Positions 26,954 through 35,039 of a DNA stretch of 56,576 bases are shown in pieces. This DNA comes from CAJAUT01 sp043809365 (lineage in GTDB: Bacteria > Patescibacteriota > Microgenomatia > UBA1400 > UBA12108), in NCBI GenBank assembly GCA_043809365.1, contig JAZDDW010000003.1, positions 1 through 56,576 of the forward strand, read 5' to 3'. A program made the translations under genes and the position numbers. Below the pieces are notes generated by a model that was not told the DNA's origin, ran no database searches, and was given only the letters and a program-made list of their open reading frames with translations. The number at the start of each line of letters is the position of its first letter. Positions within the stretch are counted from its first letter, which is position 1.

Positions 26954-28012
26954 ATGAAAACCAAGTTCGATCAGCGCTTGATAAATATATCCCAAAGTAT
27001 TTGGCTCAAGATTGCCGAAATTGAGTCTCTCCGGGGACAGTGGACGGGTAGTACCAAATTTAGCCCTCAAATTTTGGGAAGGTTAAAAAAATCGGTTTTA
27101 GTCACTTCTACCGGTTCCTCTACTCGGATAGAGGGTTCTCGCCTTTCTGACGCCGATATCGAGAAAATGTTGCGGGGTATCTCTATTCAAAAGTTTACTA
27201 ACCGTGATCAGCAGGAAGCTCAGGGTTATTACGAGCTTCTGCACAACGTCTTTGAATCATGGGAAAGCCTCTCTTTCAGCGAAAATTTGCTCAAGCATTT
27301 TCACCAAGAATTACTGAAATATGTTACCAAAGACTCCATTCATCGCGGGGAGTATAAACATCAGGAGAATGCCGTCGCGATGGTAGATGATACCGGTAAA
27401 TCCGTTGGAGTCTTATTTGCTACCACCAAAGCTTATCTTACTCCTAAAGAAATGAACGAACTGATTGACTGGACAATTTCCGCACTCAATCACAAGCTAT
27501 ACCATCCTCTCCTCATTATTGGCAATTTTGTCGTGGAATTCCTCCTCATCCACCCTTTTACCGATGGTAATGGTCGCCTATCTCGTATCCTGACCAACTT
27601 GCTTTTGCTTTCACAAGCTTATTTGTATATGCCATATATCTCTCACGAAAAAATCATCGAAGATAACAAGCCAGAGTATTACTTGGCACTTCGTCAGTCT
27701 CAACAAACCCTTCGTACCAAGAATCAAGACCTTTCTCCTTGGCTCCACTTTTTTCTAGACATTATTTTGGCTCAATCTCGCCTCGCCATCCAACTGTTGT
27801 CCAAGCAAAATCCCGAAAGTACCCTCTCCCCATCTCAACTACTTGTCTTGAATTATCTCCAAACCATTGATACAGCTACCCCAGCCGAAATTGTCAAAGA
27901 GGCGGGAGTTGCGAGGCCCACCATTAACCAAGTCGTCAACAAACTGATAAAATTATCTCTTATAGAGAGGATCGGACAAGGATCAACCACTCGCTATCGG
28001 AGAAAATTATGA
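26954..28012 (+). CDS. Fic-domain AMP-transferase-like protein with C-terminal winged helix
   Basis: The 352-residue protein has an N-terminal Fic_N-type region with the inhibitory-helix motif S56-xxx-E60-G61 (SSTRIEG), the complete Fic core HPFTDGNGRLSR (200-211) with catalytic His200, and a C-terminal winged helix-turn-helix (about 292-352: PAEIVKEAGVARPTINQVVNKL). Fic proteins transfer AMP or other nucleotide parts to protein hydroxyls. This is the self-inhibited class II layout. It is driven by a consensus promoter with tandem repeats and overlaps wecB by ATGA, so the two are translationally coupled. Target unknown. Confidence 0.92.
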   Translation: MKTKFDQRLINISQSIWLKIAEIESLRGQWTGSTKFSPQILGRLKKSVLVTSTGSSTRIEGSRLSDADIEKMLRGISIQKFTNRDQQEAQGYYELLHNVFESWESLSFSENLLKHFHQELLKYVTKDSIHRGEYKHQENAVAMVDDTGKSVGVLFATTKAYLTPKEMNELIDWTISALNHKLYHPLLIIGNFVVEFLLIHPFTDGNGRLSRILTNLLLLSQAYLYMPYISHEKIIEDNKPEYYLALRQSQQTLRTKNQDLSPWLHFFLDIILAQSRLAIQLLSKQNPESTLSPSQLLVLNYLQTIDTATPAEIVKEAGVARPTINQVVNKLIKLSLIERIGQGSTTRYRRKL

Positions 28013-29076
28013 AAATCGCCATAATCTTGGGTACTAGACCAGAAATCATTAAAATGTCCCCGATTATTCGGGAACTGCAAAATCGTAAGCTTGATTATTT
28101 TATTCTCCACACTAACCAGCATTACTCGGCAGGGATGGACAAGGTATTTTTTGACGAACTCCAACTTCCTCAACCTCGATATAATCTCGATGTTCATGAT
28201 CTCCCCCAAGGAACGATGGTTGGCAAGATGCTCATTGGGATCGAGCCTATTCTAGAGCAGGAAAAACCCGATTGGGTCCTGGTAGAAGGGGATACCAACA
28301 CCGTCCTAGCCGGTGCTCTCGCCGCTGCCAAACTGGGGATCAAGGTGGGGCACATTGAGGCTGGCCTACGTAGCTACGATCGCGCCATGCCCGAGGAGCT
28401 CAATCGGATCGTTGCCGATCATCTCTCTGACGCGCTTTTTTGTCCTACGCATCATGCCGCCCAAATCGCAATCGGGGAGGGGATACTCAAAAACAAGGTC
28501 ACCTTGACGGGTAATACTATCGTCGATGCCCTAAAGCAGAATCTTGTGCTTGCTCGACAATCAATCTTTGCAAATAAATACTCATCCGCGCCCTACCTAC
28601 TCCTCACCATGCACCGTCCCCACAACGTCGATACTTATGAGGCTCTCACCCAAGCCATCCAATCTCTCGAAGGCCTCGCAGACGAACTCGGTCTCCCCAT
28701 TATCTTCCCAGTTCATCCCAGGACCTCTGCATCCCTCAAACGTTTTGCCCTCACTCCTGACCCAGTCAAAATCAAGCTGATTGAACCTGTGAGCTACCTC
28801 GAGATGCTCATCCTCCTGCAAGGCGCCAAACTTATTGTGACCGACTCCGGTGGCATCCAAGAAGAGGCCTGTATCCTCCGCGTTCCTTGTATTACCATTC
28901 GCGACAATACCGAACGACCAGAAACAGTGAGTGTTGGGGCTAACCTCATTGTGGGTAACTCCAAGGCCAAGGTAATTGAGGGAGCCAGAACCATGCTCGC
29001 CAAACCAAGAGATTGGCCCAATCCCTTTGGCGATGGTCATACGGCAGAGAAAATTATCAAGCTTATACTTTCTTAG
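28009..29076 (+). CDS. wecB: UDP-N-acetylglucosamine 2-epimerase (non-hydrolysing)
   Basis: The 355-residue protein has all the family landmarks: GTRPEIIKMSPII (from residue 8), VEGDTNTVLAG near 93, GHIEAGLRSYDRAMPEELNR near 115, TMHRPHNVD near 203, and VTDSGGIQEEA near 277 with TERPE shortly after. It interconverts UDP-GlcNAc and UDP-ManNAc in the cytosol, supplying ManNAc or ManNAcA precursors for surface polymers. No UDP-ManNAc dehydrogenase (wecC) is beside it. It is coupled to the Fic gene and overlaps the opposing methyltransferase by 14 bases at its 3' end. Confidence 0.96.
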   Translation: MKIAIILGTRPEIIKMSPIIRELQNRKLDYFILHTNQHYSAGMDKVFFDELQLPQPRYNLDVHDLPQGTMVGKMLIGIEPILEQEKPDWVLVEGDTNTVLAGALAAAKLGIKVGHIEAGLRSYDRAMPEELNRIVADHLSDALFCPTHHAAQIAIGEGILKNKVTLTGNTIVDALKQNLVLARQSIFANKYSSAPYLLLTMHRPHNVDTYEALTQAIQSLEGLADELGLPIIFPVHPRTSASLKRFALTPDPVKIKLIEPVSYLEMLILLQGAKLIVTDSGGIQEEACILRVPCITIRDNTERPETVSVGANLIVGNSKAKVIEGARTMLAKPRDWPNPFGDGHTAEKIIKLILS

Positions 29077-29989
29077 TATATACGCCAAAGAAAGTTTCTG
29101 GCTTTAAAACTCCGCTGGTAACCAATTTTTCGTCGAATGATGTAATAAATTCAAAAAAATCACAATCCCACTGTTTATTCAAGTTAAAATTTGGACCAAA
29201 CTTGGTATCAAAAAATCTCCTAACCATTGCGAAAGCTGGAACGTACACTTCTTCTCGCAAGTTTTTCCGCAGTGCCGGGATAATCGCCTCGGAATTTGCA
29301 CACTCAAAAGAATTGATCGCATAATCTACATTGGGGAAAGTAGCCATATAGATTGGAATTTTAGATATAGTGTGATCCCATTTATATTTCGCGGGGATTA
29401 TTTTCCATAAGGCGTCAACAATCTCTTTAGTTTCATCCCATAGCAAATATCCGTTACGCGAAGGAATATCTACCGTTGTAAAAATCCCCTTCGGTTTGAG
29501 CGCTTTATTAATTTCTTTGGCCACATGGTCTAATTTTTCGAAATGGTGGAGTGCCGCGAAGGCCATAATCACATCGTAGGAATTAGGCTCTAACTTGAGT
29601 TTATTAATATCTTGGGCAATCCCCCGAAACATCACTTGCCTTTTTTCCGCCTCAATTTCCGCCTGGGCCAACACTTCTTCATTGATATCCACTGATGTTA
29701 ACTCAATCACACAACCCACTTCAGCCAATTTGGGGGCCAATACCGCCAGTTCCACCCCGCAAGCTCCCGAACCGAGGCTCAAAACCTTGACTTTTTTCCT
29801 CCCCTTGATCTTTCTCACTATATATTCAGGTAATCCACGTACCCCGGTTTTCTTCTCTATCTGATCGGCAAATTTCTTTTCTACCTCATTCCAAATCGAT
29901 GGCACCTGCTGGAATAACCCATGTTTAAAGATTTGCCGATAATGCTTAATTTCATTGGCTACCCGATCACTGTAACTAGATTTTCTCAT
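29063..29989 (-). CDS. Class I SAM-dependent methyltransferase
   Basis: I start at the ATG at 29989, 6 bases after a TACGAT box; an in-frame ATG at 30007 adds six residues. The protein of about 308 residues has motif I as VLSLGSGACGVELAVL, an SVDINEEVL acid strand, YDVIMAFAALHHFEKLDHV (motif IV region), and KPKGIFTTVD. The N-terminal 90 residues are charged and helical. The C-terminal half resembles enzymes acting on sugars or small molecules, without a clear substrate. It lies between wecB (convergent, 14-base overlap) and the divergent DUF2079 gene, and is AT-rich. Confidence 0.82.
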   Translation of the reverse strand: MRKSSYSDRVANEIKHYRQIFKHGLFQQVPSIWNEVEKKFADQIEKKTGVRGLPEYIVRKIKGRKKVKVLSLGSGACGVELAVLAPKLAEVGCVIELTSVDINEEVLAQAEIEAEKRQVMFRGIAQDINKLKLEPNSYDVIMAFAALHHFEKLDHVAKEINKALKPKGIFTTVDIPSRNGYLLWDETKEIVDALWKIIPAKYKWDHTISKIPIYMATFPNVDYAINSFECANSEAIIPALRKNLREEVYVPAFAMVRRFFDTKFGPNFNLNKQWDCDFFEFITSFDEKLVTSGVLKPETFFGVYTKKV

Positions 29990-29995
29990 TGTTCT

Positions 29996-30017
29996 ATCGT
30001 AGCACATAGATTATCAT
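29996..30017. promoter_or_regulatory. Divergent -10 boxes between methyltransferase and DUF2079 gene
   Basis: On the minus strand TGC-TACGAT (30001-29996) is 6 bases from the ATG at 29989. On the plus strand TATCAT (30012-30017) is 6 bases from the GTG at 30024. Both predict leaderless mRNAs and support the chosen starts. Confidence 0.45.
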
Positions 30018-30023
30018 ATAAAA

Positions 30024-31487
30024 GTGAGTAAAAAAACTGGGTTAATTATCGCTCTCGTCATCGCCAGCTTATTTTTTTTCGCATACGCTACCATCTCTCT
30101 CAAACTATATAATGCGCATCAAACCAGGGGAGATTTAACTGCCTACGCCCAAAGCCTGTGGAACACGCTACATGGCAATTTTATGCAAACCACCTTCAAT
30201 TATAGTGTCCATAATTATTGGGACAAAGTGTTCCGCGAGATTACCACCCAAAACAGCAATCTCTTTGGGATCCACTTTAGTCCTATCATGTTATTTCTTT
30301 TGCCTATTTATGCGATTTTCCCTCAACCCCCCACTCTCCTTGTCATTCAGGCTCTTTTCACTGCCTTGGGTGGTTTACTGATATATGTCTTAGCCTGCCA
30401 AGTCCTTCAAAAGCGTTGGCTAGCCATTATCCTTGAGTTTAGTTATTTACTCTATTTTCCGACCGTTTCCGCCACCCTAAGTCAGTTTCACGCTTATACA
30501 CTTGTTCTCTTTTTCGGTCCGCTCCTTATTATCTATTCTCGCCAGAAAAATATGCTCGGATATTATTTAAGCCTATTAGCCTTTCTCTTTATCCAAGAAA
30601 ACACCTCAATAGTTGCCTGTTTCTTTGGATTTTCGTTAATGATCTCCCCTTTGACTAGACGAACTGGCATTATCACCGTCTTATTTAGCATGCTTTATTT
30701 TGTCATCGTTCTTCAATATGTCATCCCCGCACTCTCCCCATATCACGGCTATTTGTTTGGGAGTATCTACGGGAATAAACTTGGTGGCAACATATTTCAA
30801 ATTATCCGCGGGTCTTTTCTGCATCCCGTACTCCTCTTTCAATCAATCTTCACCCCTGCCAATATGACCTATCTCGGTAATTTATTCATTGGCATTGGTC
30901 CTTTTGCACTTTTCTCACCCCTGATGTTACTGGTCGGGGTTTCTTCTCTAATGCAGAATATCCTTTCCTCATCATTGGGCTTAAAATCTCAAATAATGCA
31001 CTACGAGTCAGGTAGTGCACCTTTTCTTTTTTATGCTCTTATTCTCGGGATTGGTATCTTTATTGCCAAAAGCAGTTTTGGTAAAACCAAAAAAGGCTTA
31101 TTCGCTCTTTGCCTACTTCTTATTATGACTGCAGGCTTTAGCTACAAAAAATTTACCTCGTTACGTTTTAATCTCACTCTACTCACCACCCCGCTTTACA
31201 CCGAAAGGGATTTAGAAATGGACAGTTTATTATCCCAGATTCCCCCTAGTGGGTCTGTCTCGACCCAAGATTATCTTTCAGCCCATCTATCTAATCGTGC
31301 CCATCTTTACAACTTCCCCGTCTATTATGACCGAGTTGATTACCTTCTCCTTTCCAAGGGGGATGCCTCCTGGCCACTAACACCAACAGAACAAACTCAA
31401 ATTTTGAGCGAAATCAATCAAAATCCATCCTACCGTTCTTTTGCACAAACCCCCAATTTTATTTTGTACTCTCGGCAATCTTTTTAG
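30024..31487 (+). CDS. DUF2079-type multi-pass membrane protein
   Basis: This 487-residue protein starts with GTG. The N-terminal span is followed by D37 in RGDLTAYAQSLWNTLHG, then NLFGIHFSPIMLFLLPIYAIFP and TLLVIQALFTALGGLLIY, the signature of the DUF2079 family, a GT-C relative of unknown substrate. About ten spans and a short soluble tail follow (about 405-487). It would act at the outer membrane face. The 3' end overlaps the opposing FAD oxidoreductase gene by 29 bases. Confidence 0.85.
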   Translation: MSKKTGLIIALVIASLFFFAYATISLKLYNAHQTRGDLTAYAQSLWNTLHGNFMQTTFNYSVHNYWDKVFREITTQNSNLFGIHFSPIMLFLLPIYAIFPQPPTLLVIQALFTALGGLLIYVLACQVLQKRWLAIILEFSYLLYFPTVSATLSQFHAYTLVLFFGPLLIIYSRQKNMLGYYLSLLAFLFIQENTSIVACFFGFSLMISPLTRRTGIITVLFSMLYFVIVLQYVIPALSPYHGYLFGSIYGNKLGGNIFQIIRGSFLHPVLLFQSIFTPANMTYLGNLFIGIGPFALFSPLMLLVGVSSLMQNILSSSLGLKSQIMHYESGSAPFLFYALILGIGIFIAKSSFGKTKKGLFALCLLLIMTAGFSYKKFTSLRFNLTLLTTPLYTERDLEMDSLLSQIPPSGSVSTQDYLSAHLSNRAHLYNFPVYYDRVDYLLLSKGDASWPLTPTEQTQILSEINQNPSYRSFAQTPNFILYSRQSF

Positions 31488-32760
31488 CAGCTATCTCTCC
31501 CATCGAAATAGCATAATTGGTTCCACGATCCCAGGGATATACCATATCCATATTTGCAAAATATATATTTTTAATGGGAGTTAACATTGGGGGTAGTCTA
31601 TTGCGATAGCCCACATTCACAATTGGTTGTGCATCAGGCATATTAAATAATTTAACATCCAACAAATGTTTGCGGTAATTTGGATTTATCTTTGTAAGCT
31701 GATTATCAAATATTCCCAACATTTCTTTTGCTGACATTTTCAGGTAATTATGATCATCTGGAAGATAGTTACCCACATAGACTATATGTTGACCCCCATA
31801 ATGGCTACTATTCATAAAATTTGTGTGTTCAACTACACCTACGAATGGAGAATTACGATCTGTCAAATTTAACCAATATGTTTGCTTCATAAACTGTTTA
31901 TCTAGAATCAATATCAAAACCTGTGCCGATAGATGTTTAATGTTTTGGAGTTTACATCGATAACTTGCCGGGAAATCAGTAAACAATTTAGTCATTACGC
32001 TAGAGGGAGTAGTGACTAGTATCTTGTCAGCTCGAAGTATGACTCTCTTCTTTGTAGTTATTACAAATTCGCCCCTCTTTTTCTTGATATTTGTCACTTG
32101 CTCCTCCAACATTATCTGGCCCCCCGACTCACGTATTTTCCTCATTAGCGTCCCGGTGAAACTCGCAAATCCACCTTCCGGATAAGCTAGCGTCGCAGTA
32201 CGTTTCTTTATGCGTGCCCAGAACCAAACCAGAGAAATTTTGCTTCTAAATTTGCTAAACTTACCACGAAATAAAGGGTCCCAGACAATTGCGGTTACAG
32301 TCTTCCCCATCCATTTATTCATCCACGGCAAAGCTAGAACACTCTCCAGTTTCCGGTAGTTATTCACAAATTTTAGATAGCCCAGAGCTCCTCCTAGGCG
32401 GATCTTATCTATAAGTGAAAAAAATGGGAATGTAATAATAGATAATGGTGAGTCAAAAGAAAAATTTTTATCACGGTAAAATATGTCTGTTTTTGGTTTC
32501 TCAAATATTACTCTGTGTCCAATTTCTTTGGCCAAATTAAGGGCTGACCTATCATTGGCAAACCAGTGATGATAAAATTTCTCAAGTTTCCACCCCCATT
32601 TATTAGAGGTAAACGACTCTGCAAGTCCTCCAGGTTCAATATTTTTTTCTAATAGTGTAACTGCATAACCCAATTTTAGTAATTGGTATGCTCCCGAAAG
32701 CCCAGTTAAACCGGCTCCAACTATCACAACTCTTTGTTTCTTATTTCTTTTGACAATCAT
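31459..32760 (-). CDS. FAD/NAD(P)-dependent oxidoreductase (amine oxidase-like)
   Basis: I start at the ATG at 32760, which overlaps the upstream gene by 20 bases and has GGAG about 12 bases before it; a longer frame from 32838 would overlap by 98. The 433-residue protein has the FAD dinucleotide motif GAGLTGL (15-21) with an acidic residue at the end of strand 2 (LLEKNIEPGGLAES), and a C-terminal YPWDRGTNYAISMG that resembles the second FAD contact. It belongs to the NAD(P)-binding-8/protoporphyrinogen-oxidase-like group, often found in glycan loci. Substrate unknown. It is last in the nine-gene minus-strand cassette. Confidence 0.82.
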   Translation of the reverse strand: MIVKRNKKQRVVIVGAGLTGLSGAYQLLKLGYAVTLLEKNIEPGGLAESFTSNKWGWKLEKFYHHWFANDRSALNLAKEIGHRVIFEKPKTDIFYRDKNFSFDSPLSIITFPFFSLIDKIRLGGALGYLKFVNNYRKLESVLALPWMNKWMGKTVTAIVWDPLFRGKFSKFRSKISLVWFWARIKKRTATLAYPEGGFASFTGTLMRKIRESGGQIMLEEQVTNIKKKRGEFVITTKKRVILRADKILVTTPSSVMTKLFTDFPASYRCKLQNIKHLSAQVLILILDKQFMKQTYWLNLTDRNSPFVGVVEHTNFMNSSHYGGQHIVYVGNYLPDDHNYLKMSAKEMLGIFDNQLTKINPNYRKHLLDVKLFNMPDAQPIVNVGYRNRLPPMLTPIKNIYFANMDMVYPWDRGTNYAISMGEIAAKKIAESTK

Positions 32761-34522
32761 AAATCCAGGTTTCTCCGAAATAATCATCTCGTTGAAAATA
32801 CTTATCCCGACCGATCTTACCCCTTTTTTGACACGCAAACGATTTCAAAATATCCAAATCATTTATTTGAGACTCATACGAATTATCTGTCAACAATATC
32901 ACTTTCTTCATAGACTTAACTTGTTGGAGATTGTTTTTAATGTTAGGGCTAATTTTCTTAGAAGAAAGAAGACTATCGTACTGGCTAGTAGTAACGCCGG
33001 ACACGACGGGCAACCCGTTCAAATACGCCATATATGCCACGTAAGTTACCGGTCCGCGGTACACCATAATTACCGCCTCATTATCCTCAAAAATTTTGCG
33101 ATATTCTAGACTGGACGCACCAACTGTATCTCGTCCCAAAAGTAGTAAACCTTCGCGGTATTTTTCTAAGAAATATGCATTGGCAGCTGGCGTCCTGATG
33201 GAAGGATTTGGTCTCCAAGATAAATCTGTTTTCAAGGAACTCGCGCCCCCGATCGCGATAATTGCCAAAATTACATATCGTTTTTTTCCAAGCCCGCTAA
33301 ACCATTTTGGTATATGTCTAATTTCTCCTACCAACATGATCACCGCAATCGCGTTCAGTGCCAAATAATATCTCGAATATCCGGTCAAAACCGACCACAG
33401 AAAATAACTCAACACCACACTTACATACTGCCAAGATTTCGTTCTCCAACTCATGATCATGGTTCCGACATACCCCAATATCGGTAAGGGAGCAAAAAAC
33501 ACTTTTGCAATTGGCGCAACCATTCCCTCTCCGAATCTGTCACTAAATTGACCAATTATCGGCCACACTGTCATCTGCCATATATTTTGGGGCCCAAAAA
33601 TCCTATTCGTAAAGTTTGAAAGAGGGAACAAGGGTGATTGAAAAATTCCATTATAAAGTCCCATTACCGGATTACCTGTCTCCAAATACAGTCTCACAAA
33701 ATACAGAGAACTTACTCCTGCCGCGAGTATCACGATTAGCCAATTTATTTTTCGTCTATTTTGCCACAAATAATATAGAAATATCGGCAAAACAAAGATT
33801 CCCGCCGATTGCTTAATTAAGATAGCCATCCCCATCGTCAAAGCCGCTAGGGTTTTATTTGTGGTTTTAGCAGTCGCCAAATATGTCGCTTCTAATACTA
33901 TGACCAATGCGAAATAATCCACCATTAGAGTTCCAGTCGTTGCAATTTGGTGTGGTACATACGGCAACACCATAAAAACAACCAGGAGCAGAAACTTCTG
34001 CAATCTATTTTTTGCGATTGCTCGCCACCTTGATGCAATCGAGGTTAACCAGATACTGATGATCAAGTATAATAATGCAATCGTCCATCTAATGCCCAAT
34101 ATCTTGAGAAACCAGGTATAACCCAAATCAACCGCAGGGTAAAAATAACTTCCCCATGCCGTAGACATAAAATTGTTATCATGGAATACCCTACTCGCGT
34201 AATCTCCTGCCATAAAATGGTAAGCCAGATCGTCATGAGTAGGGTAAACCAAAGGAAATCTGATCAAAATTGGTATTAAGTAGAAAGCTAATAATCCAAG
34301 TTCAATCCCTTCTATCTTAACCTTGAATTCTCGATAATATCTACTCAACCAGATTAAAGAGAACACCATCAAGCCCAGTCGAGCTAGTAAACCGTATTCT
34401 TCAGCAATTATTATCTCTGCAGGCAACACAGATAGCATCGCTATATACAGTATATTGCCGACTGTATAAACAAACAGTCCGAAAGGAAGAGATTGGAAAA
34501 TCACCGCAAGTCGCTTGATCAT
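32741..34522 (-). CDS. GT-C-type multi-pass membrane protein
   Basis: I start at the ATG at 34522, just after the upstream stop (TAA then AATG) with GGGATGG before it; an ATG at 34531 is possible. The 593-residue protein has two or three spans, then PTHDDLAYHFMAGDYA with D97-D98, an acidic loop in the GT-C catalytic position. A YPAVDLGYTWFLK segment and about ten more spans follow, then a soluble tail of about 130 residues. It would be an extracytoplasmic glycosyltransferase using a polyprenyl-linked donor, perhaps one made by the GT2 at 36919 (inference). Confidence 0.72.
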   Translation of the reverse strand: MIKRLAVIFQSLPFGLFVYTVGNILYIAMLSVLPAEIIIAEEYGLLARLGLMVFSLIWLSRYYREFKVKIEGIELGLLAFYLIPILIRFPLVYPTHDDLAYHFMAGDYASRVFHDNNFMSTAWGSYFYPAVDLGYTWFLKILGIRWTIALLYLIISIWLTSIASRWRAIAKNRLQKFLLLVVFMVLPYVPHQIATTGTLMVDYFALVIVLEATYLATAKTTNKTLAALTMGMAILIKQSAGIFVLPIFLYYLWQNRRKINWLIVILAAGVSSLYFVRLYLETGNPVMGLYNGIFQSPLFPLSNFTNRIFGPQNIWQMTVWPIIGQFSDRFGEGMVAPIAKVFFAPLPILGYVGTMIMSWRTKSWQYVSVVLSYFLWSVLTGYSRYYLALNAIAVIMLVGEIRHIPKWFSGLGKKRYVILAIIAIGGASSLKTDLSWRPNPSIRTPAANAYFLEKYREGLLLLGRDTVGASSLEYRKIFEDNEAVIMVYRGPVTYVAYMAYLNGLPVVSGVTTSQYDSLLSSKKISPNIKNNLQQVKSMKKVILLTDNSYESQINDLDILKSFACQKRGKIGRDKYFQRDDYFGETWIYDCQKK

Positions 34523-34523
34523 T

Positions 34524-35039
34524 TTAGCCATCCCAGTTAGCAAACTGCAAATGACTGCATGCAATATAATCCATAGGCAGCCACGGTGAATTTAATGGAG
34601 TAAATATTATCAGTTCACGAGGAACGTCTTGCATAGTAGACAACAAATTGATCAAAGCAGTTGGGTTATAAGTTAACAATCCTGGCTGGAATTTATACCG
34701 ACTAGACAGCTCACAAAAATATCTGATCAGTCGTTCATTGTTCAGGGCTATTGCCATATCTACCATTTGGTTGTGTAATCCAAAACACCCTTGTTCTTGA
34801 TCTAATAATTTAATAATTTCCAATTCGCACATTATCTTAATTCCTGTTGCAAAATCTTTCTTTAAGGCCTTCCCAGCGTAAGGAACATTATTCAGCGAGA
34901 AACGACAAAATTGAGTCAAAGATAACTGTCTGGCTCGTTTCACCATTATTCCGATTTGACTAGAGCTGGTCAACTCACGAGCTATTTCCTCGACATGTGG
35001 GACAATAAATTTGCTCGCTAATTTTGTTTTAATGATCAT
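34524..35039 (-). CDS. Hypothetical protein of unknown family
   Basis: I cannot assign this 171-residue protein. It looks soluble and mostly helical in the first 120 residues (basic start, then GIKIMCELEIIKLLDQEQG), and ends with a strand-rich part (GLLTYNPTALINLL, ELIIFTPLNSPWLPM) that resembles the middle of a TIM-barrel more than a finished fold. It may therefore be a shortened relative of a larger enzyme. It overlaps the SDR/Gfo fusion by ATGA and ends 1 base before the membrane transferase start, so it is translated in step with both. No signal or span is seen. Confidence 0.6.
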   Translation of the reverse strand: MIIKTKLASKFIVPHVEEIARELTSSSQIGIMVKRARQLSLTQFCRFSLNNVPYAGKALKKDFATGIKIMCELEIIKLLDQEQGCFGLHNQMVDMAIALNNERLIRYFCELSSRYKFQPGLLTYNPTALINLLSTMQDVPRELIIFTPLNSPWLPMDYIACSHLQFANWDG

